Virus record (IMG/VR): IMGVR_UViG_3300010885_008521 | Coordinates: 1-55,399 of that record | Direction: 5' to 3' (one strand) | Source: a virus | Length of the DNA: 55,399 nt | Shown here: piece after piece, positions 7,001-15,056 of the stretch | Layout of the letters: each line of letters begins with the position of its first letter | Numbering within the stretch: the first letter of the stretch is position 1 | The notes under the pieces: generated by a model | What the model was told of the DNA's origin: nothing | What the model saw: only the letters and a program-made list of their open reading frames with translations | Database searches by the model: none | Position numbers and translations under genes: made by a program

Positions 7001-8568
7001 TGAAAAAGCCACCAGTTAATTTAACCCCATTACAGAAAGATTATTCTGTATACTTACCTGCTATTAGTACTTTTTATAGCACTTATGTGTCTAAACAACG
7101 GCTAGGCGAATATGTACCTAAGGATCGACTGCCTGCAGAATTTGATCGTGGCATTGAAGGTATGAATTTTCTTAATGCAGAAGAAGGGTATTTTACTTAT
7201 AAGTATGGGTTGTATTCAGCCGGTCACGCACAATTGGATCTTACCAAGAGTCTAACACAAGAATCAATGATTCAAGATAGAGATCGCAATAACACTTTGA
7301 TACTAGGCGACTCAGGCGGATTCCAAATTGGTAAAGGTGTTCTTAAATTTGACTGGTTAGACTTTGAAGGTCCTAATGCAAACAAAGTTCGTAAAAGTAT
7401 TTTAGAGTGGTTGGAAGTTACCGCTGACTGGAGTATGATGTTGGACGTTCCCACGTGGGCGTGTGACCATAATCATAGTCCTAAAACTGGACTAAAGACT
7501 TTTGAAGATTGTTTGGACAAAACAAAATTCAACAATGAGTATTTCCTAAAGAACCGTATGGGTCAGACCAAGTTCCTTAATGTGCTACAAGGTGGCGATT
7601 GGGAACGTGCTGAACAGTGGTATCAAGGTGTTAAAGAATTTAGCGATCCCGCAGTGTGGGGCGACAAAGCAGCCGAAGGGTGGGCAATGGGTGGCGCTAA
7701 TATGAGCATGATGGATGTCACACTCAAACGTCTTATGACTATGAGAGACGACGGAATGCTGGAGGGTAAGAACTGGATGCACTTTTTGGGCACTGCTCAA
7801 TTAGACTGGTCTTGCTATTTGACTTTAATTCAACGACAAATTAGGAAACATATTAATGAAGAAATTACCATCTCTTTTGATTGCGCCTCACCGTTTATCG
7901 CAACAGCACACGGACTTGTCTACACAAACCCACAGCACTCAACGAAACGTTGGAGTACTATTATGGAAAAAGCCCCAGACAACAAAGCACTTTCAGGATC
8001 GGACATTCCGTTCCCGTGGACGACTGAATTCGGAAGCCGCTTGACAATGGGAGACATTTGCTGGTACAAGCCAGGAATGTTGAATAAGATTGGTAAAGAG
8101 GGCAAAACTTCCTGGGATAGTTTTAGTTACGCATTAATGATGGGACATAATGTTAACAGTCATATTACAAGTGTACAACGTGCTAATCAATTAATGGATA
8201 TCGAAATTGCTAAGTCAAAAGGTAAAATTAATTGGCGTGCTTGGCGTGCTGTAAAATCTGGCGATAACAGTTTTGATCAATATAGCGATTGGGTTCCACG
8301 TAATATTTTGTATTTTGCTAACTTCATTGAAGATCTGTTCAATACAAAAACAAAGGCAGAAGCATTTGAAATGATTGAAGATGGTATTACATTTATTCGC
8401 GCATTAGAAGGAACACGTAGTCAAGATGGTATGGCACGTAATACATTCTTTAACTTATTTGATACTGAAGAAGTTGTGATAGATAAAAGTGTATCTGATG
8501 TATTCGCTATGCCCTTGTTAGATGAAGATAAACTTACTGATTTAGAAGATACATTAGGAGAAGAATAA
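7000..8568 (+). CDS. dpdA: DpdA-type DNA guanine transglycosylase (TGT superfamily)
   Basis: 522 residues with the two catalytic signatures of tRNA-guanine transglycosylases: GDSGGFQ with Asp104, and ISFDCASPF with Asp294, matching the TGT nucleophile motif FDC(x)xP. A substrate-pocket segment is also clear (LQGGDWERAEQW, then EGWAMGG). The TGT zinc site (CxCxxC plus His) is not seen after the nucleophile, and the length and extra C-terminal region differ from bacterial Tgt. Both are expected of DpdA, the enzyme family that exchanges guanine in DNA for 7-deazaguanines such as preQ0 or its derivatives, protecting phage DNA from restriction. A QueE-like gene and a QueD-like gene lie downstream in the same run. 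Which deazaguanine is inserted cannot be read here. It starts at the clamp stop and ends at the next start (TAATG at both ends). Confidence 0.85.
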   Translation: MKKPPVNLTPLQKDYSVYLPAISTFYSTYVSKQRLGEYVPKDRLPAEFDRGIEGMNFLNAEEGYFTYKYGLYSAGHAQLDLTKSLTQESMIQDRDRNNTLILGDSGGFQIGKGVLKFDWLDFEGPNANKVRKSILEWLEVTADWSMMLDVPTWACDHNHSPKTGLKTFEDCLDKTKFNNEYFLKNRMGQTKFLNVLQGGDWERAEQWYQGVKEFSDPAVWGDKAAEGWAMGGANMSMMDVTLKRLMTMRDDGMLEGKNWMHFLGTAQLDWSCYLTLIQRQIRKHINEEITISFDCASPFIATAHGLVYTNPQHSTKRWSTIMEKAPDNKALSGSDIPFPWTTEFGSRLTMGDICWYKPGMLNKIGKEGKTSWDSFSYALMMGHNVNSHITSVQRANQLMDIEIAKSKGKINWRAWRAVKSGDNSFDQYSDWVPRNILYFANFIEDLFNTKTKAEAFEMIEDGITFIRALEGTRSQDGMARNTFFNLFDTEEVVIDKSVSDVFAMPLLDEDKLTDLEDTLGEE

Positions 8569-8855
8569 TGGCAACTAGAAAAACAAAAACACTAACTGAA
8601 GTGGTTGAGAAACTGCCAGTTAAACGTAAGTCTAAGATTGAAAATCGTACAGAAGAATTGATTACTGAATTCGATCCAAGCGGAGTAGTAAAAGGCAGTC
8701 ATTTAACTGTTACTACATTTTCAGATGGTACTACTAAATTAGATTGGGATGATGAAGCATTATTACGTGATGTTCGTGCAGCGATTCTAAAATCAGAAAG
8801 TTTTCTTCCTGTAATAGAAACCAAACCAAAACGCAAAAAGAAAACAGAGGAATGA
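8568..8855 (+). CDS. Small charged protein of unknown function
   Basis: 95 residues. Basic segments at both ends (ATRKTKTLTE, KPKRKKKTEE) flank a middle with two strands and a helix (SHLTVTTFSDGTTKLDWDDE, then LLRDVRAAILKSE). No known motif is visible. It begins in the stop of the DpdA-like gene and overlaps the exonuclease gene by 4 bases, so it is translationally coupled with both. It may be an accessory subunit of the transglycosylase, by position only. Confidence 0.75.
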   Translation: MATRKTKTLTEVVEKLPVKRKSKIENRTEELITEFDPSGVVKGSHLTVTTFSDGTTKLDWDDEALLRDVRAAILKSESFLPVIETKPKRKKKTEE

Positions 8856-9286
8856 AAAGATTATTTTTAGATACAGAATTTAACGGGTTTGGTGGAAAAT
8901 TGATATCGTTAGCACTTGTTCCAGAAGATCCATCTATTCTCGAATTCTATCGAGAAATTGAAATGAAGGATCAACTGCACCCTTGGGTGAAGGAAAATGT
9001 TATTCCGCATTTGAATACAGTCCCTTGTTTAAATTCTCAGTTTCAAATTGACCTTGCAAACTTCTTGCATAGTGTAGGTGACTGCACTATTATTGCCGAC
9101 TGGCCAGATGACATTAGATATTTCTGTGAGTCACTAATCGTCGGCCCAGGTCAGATGATTAATATCAAATCTAAGATTAGTTTTGAATTAGATTTGCATA
9201 TTGATTATGATTCAGCAGTGCCACACAATGCCCTACACGATGCACGGGCAATTAGAGACACTTACTTAAAAAGATTCCAAGAATGA
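8852..9286 (+). CDS. DnaQ-like 3'-5' exonuclease (DEDDh type)
   Basis: 144 residues with the DEDDh exonuclease pattern: FLDTEFNGF (Asp7, Glu9) as Exo I, IIADWPDDIRYF as Exo II, and HNALHDARAIRDTYL as Exo III, supplying the catalytic His and last Asp. The protein is nearly the minimal exonuclease domain, so it probably acts alone or as a subunit. The substrate may be single-strand DNA, RNA ends or oligonucleotides. It overlaps the dehydrogenase gene by 4 bases. Similar stand-alone exonucleases are frequent in T4-like phages of aquatic bacteria. Confidence 0.85.
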   Translation: MKRLFLDTEFNGFGGKLISLALVPEDPSILEFYREIEMKDQLHPWVKENVIPHLNTVPCLNSQFQIDLANFLHSVGDCTIIADWPDDIRYFCESLIVGPGQMINIKSKISFELDLHIDYDSAVPHNALHDARAIRDTYLKRFQE

Positions 9287-10155
9287 AAAGTTTAATTGTT
9301 GGTATGGGAATAGGACAATTGTACCATTCCGTGTTTTCTAGCCTAGGTTATGATATTGATACAGTGGATGCAAATACTGAAAAGAATGCCACATACACAG
9401 ATGTTAGCGTAGTTACAGGTGAATATGACATCGCTGTAATTTGTACTCCAAATTTTACACACGAATCTATTGCAAGAGCGATTGCTGATAAATGTAAGAT
9501 TGTATTGATTGAAAAGCCAGGTGTTAAGGATAGTCAAAGTTGGTATCAACTGCATAAGGACTTTCCTGACACTCGATTTATGATGGTTAAAAATAATCAA
9601 TATCGAGATACAATTAAGCAATTTCAACTGTTGACAGATCAATCAAATACTGTTACAATTCGTTGGAATAATAAAAATCGTATTCCCAGTCCAGGTAGTT
9701 GGTTTACCAATAAAGAATTATCATTTGGCGGTGTTAGCAGAGACTTGCTGCCACATATGCTAAGTTATTACTGTAGACTAACTGACTTCAAATCTGGTAC
9801 TAAACAAGATGCAGTGGCCATTCAGAATCATTTATTGTCAGAAATAACCAGTACAGATTACGGAACAGTTAATCCCGAAGGGGTGTATGACGTGGATGAT
9901 TATTGTAAAATTGAATTTTTGCAAGGAAAAACTCGTTGGATTTTAACTGCAAATTGGAAAGATGATCTTGTAGATGATTCCAGTATTAGTTTTGATATGA
10001 AAAATAGTGCTGTTAGATTTGAACTAGGTCTATGTCCAGAAGAAGCATATAAAGAAATGGTAGAGACTGCTGTTAAAAACCTAAATAACAACGAGTTTTG
10101 GCTTAGTCAACTTGCACAAGACTTTTGGATACACAAACAAATTGAATCATTATGA
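9283..10155 (+). CDS. Gfo/Idh/MocA-family NAD(P)-dependent oxidoreductase
   Basis: 290 residues. The N-terminal Rossmann fold starts SLIVGMGIGQLYHSVFSSLG. The family segment AVICTPNFTHESIA follows, then IVLIEKPG, the EKP motif whose Lys is a catalytic residue. Further on, FGGVSRDLLPHMLSYY corresponds to the conserved D-x-x-x-H active-site segment. The family oxidises or reduces hydroxyls of sugars, sugar nucleotides or related compounds. The phage version is a little shorter than typical enzymes (about 330 or more), with a compact C-terminal domain. Next to an alcohol-dehydrogenase-like gene and near a glycosyltransferase it probably acts on a sugar, but the substrate is unknown. Overlaps on both sides are 4 bases. 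Confidence 0.8.
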   Translation: MKSLIVGMGIGQLYHSVFSSLGYDIDTVDANTEKNATYTDVSVVTGEYDIAVICTPNFTHESIARAIADKCKIVLIEKPGVKDSQSWYQLHKDFPDTRFMMVKNNQYRDTIKQFQLLTDQSNTVTIRWNNKNRIPSPGSWFTNKELSFGGVSRDLLPHMLSYYCRLTDFKSGTKQDAVAIQNHLLSEITSTDYGTVNPEGVYDVDDYCKIEFLQGKTRWILTANWKDDLVDDSSISFDMKNSAVRFELGLCPEEAYKEMVETAVKNLNNNEFWLSQLAQDFWIHKQIESL

Positions 10156-11039
10156 ATAGAGTATTGCAAACAACAGGTACTGGCGAATTCTTAGAAACTG
10201 AGTATACATTGCCTCCATTAGCAGATGATGAAATCTGTGTGCGTAGTGTTATGACTGGCGTTTGTCGTAGTGACATTGATATGATGAAAGGGGACTTTGG
10301 TCCACTACCACTTCATATGCAAGGACACGAAGGACTCGGTCAAGTTACTGCAATTGGTGCAAATATTAATCACGTTAAAATAGGTGATTATGTTGCCACT
10401 CGTGGTGAACCTGCTTATGCTGATAGTTATAATGTACGTGATAAAGAGTTCGTAGTTGTTCCAGAAGATCACCCACGTTATATTTTAGAGCCAGTTGCGT
10501 GTGGCATTAATGTAGTTAAACAAGCTGATGAAGAACTTGCAAAACGCAAAGGTAAGTTATTAATTCTCGGAAGTGGGTTTTTAGCGTGGGTAGCGTACAA
10601 CACACTAAAGCTAGATTGTTATAATTTTGAAATTGATGTACTCGGAAGTAGTAATCAAGATCTATGGAGTGACAAACTATTAATGGCTCCTAGCGACAGT
10701 TATGATATTGTAATTGATCTTTCTGGAAAATACGAATTAGGTACAGAGATAAACCTAAATAATAATGCATTAATTATTGATGCAGTGGGCAAAGCAGTTA
10801 GTCACAAAGAAGCACAGCAACAACTTTGGAAAGCTGTTACTACTATTAAGCCAAGTCCACGAACTAAGAAGTTTATCAAATGTATGGAGTACGCAAAGTT
10901 TTGGATAGAAAGGGGTCATTTAAATGTTGACAACTTTTGGACTCAAGCGTATAATCGTAATACAGAGTGGCAACAAGCGTTTGCGGATGGTGCGGATCGT
11001 CCAAGCGGTTACAGCCGGGGTTACATTAAATGGGACTAA
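10152..11039 (+). CDS. Medium-chain (zinc-type) alcohol dehydrogenase-like protein
   Basis: 295 residues. The N-terminal GroES-like domain carries catalytic zinc ligands in GVCRSDIDMMKGDFG (Cys) and MQGHEGLGQV (His-Glu), and the third ligand segment ILEPVACGINV (Cys). A NAD(P) loop LILGSGFLAWVAYNTLK follows, with Gly-x-Gly but a weak third Gly. The four-Cys structural zinc loop is absent, and the protein is about 50 residues shorter than usual. The active site therefore looks intact but in a trimmed frame. Resembles sugar-alcohol or inositol-type dehydrogenases of the MDR family. Pairing with the Gfo/Idh/MocA gene suggests a two-step oxidation/reduction of one substrate. Confidence 0.78.
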   Translation: MNRVLQTTGTGEFLETEYTLPPLADDEICVRSVMTGVCRSDIDMMKGDFGPLPLHMQGHEGLGQVTAIGANINHVKIGDYVATRGEPAYADSYNVRDKEFVVVPEDHPRYILEPVACGINVVKQADEELAKRKGKLLILGSGFLAWVAYNTLKLDCYNFEIDVLGSSNQDLWSDKLLMAPSDSYDIVIDLSGKYELGTEINLNNNALIIDAVGKAVSHKEAQQQLWKAVTTIKPSPRTKKFIKCMEYAKFWIERGHLNVDNFWTQAYNRNTEWQQAFADGADRPSGYSRGYIKWD

Positions 11040-11560
11040 ACACTGAACAACGACAAAACGTCGTTTATTTTACAGGTTATGAAGTTGAACATACAGTTTG
11101 TCACGGTATGAAAACTTTATTTGTTGTAGGAACTCCTCCGCTAGAGGAAATTTTGCAACAAGCAAATCGAGATATTGAAATTAAACACATTTACTTTGGA
11201 ACAAGTCAAAGTTTTAATCCAGCACATATTTTGGAATCTAATTGTTATGATTCATACAAACCGTGGGATGAAGTTATCATGGGCTGTTTGAATACAGACT
11301 ATTGGGTCACATTAGACTTTGATATCAAACACATCGAGGGTGTCTTAGAAGGCGGATGGAATGAATATAATAAGTTTGTGCCAATGATTAGTTGCAAACT
11401 TCCATATATTAGACAACTTAACTATAATGCAACACTTAAATTAGACGACCTCACTTGGGGTAAAACTAATTCTGGTGTTTGGACACATCAATTACACGAT
11501 CTAATGAGTAAGGACAAATATACTTACTGGGATCAATATACACAAGATACTACACTATGA
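11030..11560 (+). CDS. Conserved phage protein of unknown function
   Basis: 176 residues, soluble, aromatic-rich. Visible pieces are NVVYFTGYEVEHTVCHGMKT, then IKHIYFGTSQSFNP and DYWVTLDFDIKHIEGVLEGG. No standard catalytic motif is recognised. His and Asp residues in the middle (HIYFG, DFDIKH) could bind metal. I have the impression of homologues in other T4-like aquatic phages, without a known function. It overlaps the dehydrogenase by 10 bases and the MutH-like gene by 4, so it belongs to the same operon and may act in the same modification pathway. Confidence 0.75.
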   Translation: MGLNTEQRQNVVYFTGYEVEHTVCHGMKTLFVVGTPPLEEILQQANRDIEIKHIYFGTSQSFNPAHILESNCYDSYKPWDEVIMGCLNTDYWVTLDFDIKHIEGVLEGGWNEYNKFVPMISCKLPYIRQLNYNATLKLDDLTWGKTNSGVWTHQLHDLMSKDKYTYWDQYTQDTTL

Positions 11561-12141
11561 TTACGCCTACGGAAACACTGCTCCTTAATATTATCAAGCA
11601 CCATTTGCTTGGCAGACAATTGCCAAGCAATCTTGGAGGCGATTCTGGAAGAGCTTGTGAAGATTTATTAGAAGATAAAATTGGCATTTCAATTAACAGA
11701 GGTGCTGGATGCGATATTCCTGAAATTGGTTGGGAAGTTAAATGTCGAAAAGGCACAGCAACTAGTGCACAAACAGTTTCAGCAATGCGTCCAGAAGATA
11801 TTATTTCAACTCCATATCCGCTTTCGCCAATTTTCAAAAAAATTCAAAAACAATTAAGATTTACAACAAATGATAATGATGTTATTATTGCTATAGACTT
11901 ATGTGATTTTGATCAGCCACAAATTCAAGAACTGATTCAAGAAGCATATGAACACGCAAGAATTTTGATTAAAAATAATCCTAGTCTGGAATATACACCA
12001 TACGAGGGCTACTGGGGTTATTTTGAAAAAACGAAAAAAAATCGCCTAGAGCTTGATTTTAGACTAGCTGATGGGCAAATGGAAAAACTACTAGCAATGA
12101 CTAATTCAACCTTTCAAAATTTATTTGCATATGATAATTAA
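11557..12141 (+). CDS. MutH/Sau3AI-like PD-(D/E)XK endonuclease
   Basis: 194 residues. The region from about residue 27 reads GGDSGRACEDLLEDKIG, then GCDIPEIGWEVKCRKG. That gives Glu in the first helix, Asp-x8-Glu-x-Lys, and the Gly-x-x-x-Glu-x-x-Leu pattern found in MutH and Sau3AI (MutH: GQLLE then DFPELGVELKT). A helix with KKIQKQLRF follows, where MutH has KLKRVLWIP. These match the fold and metal-binding residues of Mg-dependent DNA endonucleases. MutH and Sau3AI cut at GATC; the specificity here is unknown, and GATC is common in this window, so it is not avoided. It lies between DNA-modification-type genes, which suggests it could destroy unmodified host DNA. Family placement is by eye. 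Confidence 0.65.
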   Translation: MITPTETLLLNIIKHHLLGRQLPSNLGGDSGRACEDLLEDKIGISINRGAGCDIPEIGWEVKCRKGTATSAQTVSAMRPEDIISTPYPLSPIFKKIQKQLRFTTNDNDVIIAIDLCDFDQPQIQELIQEAYEHARILIKNNPSLEYTPYEGYWGYFEKTKKNRLELDFRLADGQMEKLLAMTNSTFQNLFAYDN

Positions 12142-12508
12142 ACAAGATATTCGACCATCAGAAATGACCTTTATTAAAGTTCGTACAGAATTTGAAGGAT
12201 TTCATTTTTATCCCAATGCAAGTGCTATTGATCCAAGAATTGAATTTTTGGAAAATCTGCATCGTCATATATTTAAAATAGAAGTAAAAATTTCAGTAAC
12301 TCATTTAGATCGTGAACTAGAATTTTTTCTAGTTAAATGGGCTTTGCAAGATTTCATTAAGTCGGGTAATCAGGATCATAAAAGTTGTGAAATGATTGCT
12401 ACAGACATTTTGAAAAATCATCTTTTACCTAAATATGGTGAAAGATATTATGAAGTGACAGTATCTGAGGATGGCGAGTCTGATGGTATTGTTGAATATA
12501 AACCTTAA
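12131..12508 (+). CDS. QueD/PTPS-like T-fold protein without catalytic Cys
   Basis: 125 residues from the ATG at 12131; a TTG two codons upstream is less likely. The pattern follows 6-carboxytetrahydropterin synthase (QueD)/PTPS. An N-terminal strand leads into EGFHFYPNA with one His, then ENLHRHIFKIEVKIS, where QueD has LHGH, giving the two other zinc His. Further on are SCEMIATDIL, where QueD has TSE, and YEVTVSEDGESDGIVEY, where QueD has the substrate-binding Glu. The nucleophilic Cys four residues before LHxH is replaced by Leu, and the LDHxxLN segment is missing. It may be an altered lyase or a binding protein rather than a true QueD. It overlaps the MutH-like gene by 11 bases. Confidence 0.6.
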   Translation: MIIKQDIRPSEMTFIKVRTEFEGFHFYPNASAIDPRIEFLENLHRHIFKIEVKISVTHLDRELEFFLVKWALQDFIKSGNQDHKSCEMIATDILKNHLLPKYGERYYEVTVSEDGESDGIVEYKP

Positions 12509-12535
12509 ATATTTTGTTAAACAACAGGAAACTAT

Positions 12536-12757
12536 ATGGCACAGCCAAATTACATTCAAAAAACTCTTAAAATGAAACCAGAAGTCGAGCGTATTTTCGA
12601 CGACTTGGATCGTTGGTTGGACTATTGCCGATTCAACTTAATCAAATTTGATGAGAAGGATATGTATCGTAGTCCAGACTACCGTCGCTTCCAACAGGAG
12701 CAAGAGTATCTTGAGCGTAAAGCACGTCGGGAATCGCGAGCACGTCAAGAGGCATAA
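12536..12757 (+). CDS. Small helical charged protein
   Basis: 73 residues, preceded by ACAGGAAAC. The sequence is two helices: KMKPEVERIFDDLDRWLDYC, then YRRFQQEQEYLERKARRESR, which is very charged and probably coiled-coil. A conserved-looking core, RFNLIKFDEKDMYRSPDY, lies between. I recognise this as a common short open frame in T4-like aquatic phages without a known role. It abuts the glycosyltransferase gene (stop and start adjacent), so it may be its partner. Confidence 0.75.
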   Translation: MAQPNYIQKTLKMKPEVERIFDDLDRWLDYCRFNLIKFDEKDMYRSPDYRRFQQEQEYLERKARRESRARQEA

Positions 12758-13834
12758 ATGGCAAATATCTTTCTAGTTGACCTAGAAAGTGTTAGCACTA
12801 GGTACACGGGACAATGGAAGTCTCATGTACCTAATCTACTTTCAAAGGCAGGACACAATGTTCGAGTTATTTCAGGACCTGGAGATATTCCTCCAGCAAC
12901 TACGCCAGGAGCTTTTCTCAACTTTGGTGGCACCAATATATACAAGGCTGCTCAAGTTGAACAGATTAGCAGACTTTTTTGCGAGGGATCCATTAATGCT
13001 GGGGATCACTTTTTGTTTACTGATGCGTGGCATCCAGGAATTGTAAATTTAAAGTATATGAGTGAACTGTTGCAGATTCCTGTAACCATTCACGCATTGT
13101 GGCACGCCGGCAGTTATGATCCACAAGACTTTTTGGGACGGCTTGTTGGCAATAAACCTTGGGTTAGACATGCTGAGAAAAGTTTCTTTCATGCTATTGA
13201 TCATAACTACTTTGCTACCGAATTCCATATTGACATGTTCTTTAAGAACTTGTTTGGAGTAGACGGTCCGTCTGAACACTTTCGTGCAATGGGCGTTGAC
13301 AAAGTTGTACTCACAGGCTGGCCAATGGAGTATATGATTGATACATTGGAGAACTATAATACTAATCCCAAGCGTGATCTGATTTTGTTTCCACATCGTA
13401 TTGCACCAGAAAAGCAAGTTGAGATTTTTTGTGATTTGGCCAAACAGTTACCTCAATATGAATTTATTGTTTGTCAAGATACACAATTGGACAAACATGA
13501 ATATCACAAGTTGTTGGGTCGTGCCAAGATTGTATTCAGTGCAAATTTGCAGGAAACACTTGGCATCAGTTGTTATGAAGGTGCATTAGTAGATGCCATT
13601 CCTATGGTACCAGATCGTTTGAGTTATACAGAAATGTATTATGACGGATTTAAATATCCTAGTGAATGGACGGAAAGTTGGGATAGTTATCTAATTCATA
13701 GACAAGAATTGTGTCATCACATTATTGTCACAATGACACACTATGAAAAGAGGCTACCGCAATTACATAAACAAGCACAAGATTTGACAAAACATTTCTT
13801 TAGTGCCACTGAACTATTAAAAAATATTAAATGA
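12758..13834 (+). CDS. GT-B-fold glycosyltransferase (GT4-like)
   Basis: 358 residues. The C-terminal half has the nucleotide-sugar-binding pattern of retaining GT-B enzymes: ILFPHRIAPEKQVEIFCDLA (about 209-228), then SANLQETLGISCYEGALVDA with the E-x7-E pair at Glu266 and Glu274. The N-terminal acceptor domain has a His-rich stretch (TIHALWHAGSYDP). No signal peptide or membrane segment is seen, so it works in the cytoplasm. In T4 and relatives, such enzymes sugar-coat modified DNA bases or virion proteins. Its place in a run with DpdA, QueE-like, dehydrogenase and oxygenase genes makes DNA or a DNA-base precursor a reasonable target, but this is an inference. It overlaps the next gene by 4 bases. 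Confidence 0.82.
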   Translation: MANIFLVDLESVSTRYTGQWKSHVPNLLSKAGHNVRVISGPGDIPPATTPGAFLNFGGTNIYKAAQVEQISRLFCEGSINAGDHFLFTDAWHPGIVNLKYMSELLQIPVTIHALWHAGSYDPQDFLGRLVGNKPWVRHAEKSFFHAIDHNYFATEFHIDMFFKNLFGVDGPSEHFRAMGVDKVVLTGWPMEYMIDTLENYNTNPKRDLILFPHRIAPEKQVEIFCDLAKQLPQYEFIVCQDTQLDKHEYHKLLGRAKIVFSANLQETLGISCYEGALVDAIPMVPDRLSYTEMYYDGFKYPSEWTESWDSYLIHRQELCHHIIVTMTHYEKRLPQLHKQAQDLTKHFFSATELLKNIK

Positions 13835-14598
13835 ACAAATTTATCAATGATCAAAACTGGGGTGAGTTGGCGGCCCAATTTATAAACGCTAAACCATTTA
13901 ACCATATTATCATTGATAATTTTTGGAAAGATGATATTGCAAAACAATTAGTTGCAGATTTTCCAAGTTACGAAAGTACTGTGTGGACTACACATTATCA
14001 AAATCCTATTGAAGATAAGAAAGCGTGTAATCATTGGGATCGATTTCCAGCAGCTACTTATCAAGCATTTACATATTTAAATAGTCAAGAATTTCTTAAT
14101 ATTATTGAACCAGTTGTTGGTGTTTATAATATTAAAACTGACATAGGTCTTCACGGGGGCGGCTGGCACGCTCATCACAAAGGCGGCAAGTTAAATGTAC
14201 ATCTCGACTATAGTATTCATCCTAAACTAAAACTAGAACGTCATTATAATTTGATTGTTTATATGACACCCGATTGGAAGCCTGAATGGAAAGGTGGGTT
14301 GGAACTATGGAGCCATAATGAGATAACCAATCAGCCTTTAGAATGTGTTTATACTGTAGAAAATAAATTTAATCGTGCAGTTCTATTTGATACCACCCAA
14401 CATTCTTGGCACGGGCTACCAGATGACTTGACCTGTCCCGATAACGTATATCGTAGAAGTATGGCAGTATATTATTTGACTGATCCTGCCAAAGGTGTAG
14501 ATACTCGCCCACGTGCATTATTTGCACCAACGCAAGATCAATCAAACGATCCGGCAGTATTAGAACTTATTAAACAACGAAGTAATTTAACAAAATGA
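13831..14598 (+). CDS. 2-oxoglutarate/Fe(II)-dependent dioxygenase
   Basis: 255 residues with the double-stranded beta-helix oxygenase signature. HxD is seen in KLNVHLDYSIHP (His124, Asp126), the distal His in FDTTQHSWHGLP (most likely His194), and the 2-oxoglutarate-binding Arg in YRRSMAVYYL (Arg208 or 209). The layout resembles prolyl 4-hydroxylase-type phage enzymes. These hydroxylate proteins, bases or small molecules using O2, Fe(II) and 2-oxoglutarate. The gene sits between a glycosyltransferase and a cupin gene with 4-base overlaps. That suggests hydroxylation of the same substrate that is glycosylated, though a virion-protein target is equally possible. Confidence 0.85.
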   Translation: MNKFINDQNWGELAAQFINAKPFNHIIIDNFWKDDIAKQLVADFPSYESTVWTTHYQNPIEDKKACNHWDRFPAATYQAFTYLNSQEFLNIIEPVVGVYNIKTDIGLHGGGWHAHHKGGKLNVHLDYSIHPKLKLERHYNLIVYMTPDWKPEWKGGLELWSHNEITNQPLECVYTVENKFNRAVLFDTTQHSWHGLPDDLTCPDNVYRRSMAVYYLTDPAKGVDTRPRALFAPTQDQSNDPAVLELIKQRSNLTK

Positions 14599-15056
14599 AC
14601 TTTTTTTTAAACTTTCTAGATAAAATTGGCCGTAAACGTATCATTATGGACCGACAAAGTAATCAGCCTTTGTTGACTCGTTATTACTTGTTCTTAAAAG
14701 ATCGAGATCGTTTTCCATTTAATGTATTTTTACATAAATTCCATACAGGCGATCCTGGCGATGTTCACGATCATCCTTGGTCCTATGCTACATTTATTTT
14801 AGCAGGTGGATATTATGAATGGATCCCAAAGTTTAATAGCAAAAAAGAAATGATTGGCGAAATTCGTCATTGGCGTGGCCCTGGACATTTTCGTATTTGT
14901 AAACCAACAAGTTATCATCGTATTGAATTAAAAGAAGGTGTTACTCCTTGGACATTGTTTATGCCGGGACCAAAAAAGCGGGAATGGGGATTTCTAGTTA
15001 ATAATAACTGGATTCATAACGAATCATATTTGAAGGCAAAGGCTGGTCGTGAATAA
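14595..15056 (+). CDS. Cupin-type metal-binding protein
   Basis: 153 residues. FHTGDPGDVHDHPWSYATFI carries the first cupin motif (G-D-x-H-D-H, two His), then AGGYYEW. Motif 2 is represented by RICKPTSYHRIEL with the last His. This gives a three-His metal site on a small beta-barrel. Substrate unknown; cupins include isomerases, epimerases and oxygenases of sugars or small acids. Its neighbours are an oxygenase and a HIT-family gene, with a 4-base and an 8-base overlap. The same GDxHDHPW form is common in uncharacterised phage proteins. Confidence 0.75.
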   Translation: MNFFLNFLDKIGRKRIIMDRQSNQPLLTRYYLFLKDRDRFPFNVFLHKFHTGDPGDVHDHPWSYATFILAGGYYEWIPKFNSKKEMIGEIRHWRGPGHFRICKPTSYHRIELKEGVTPWTLFMPGPKKREWGFLVNNNWIHNESYLKAKAGRE

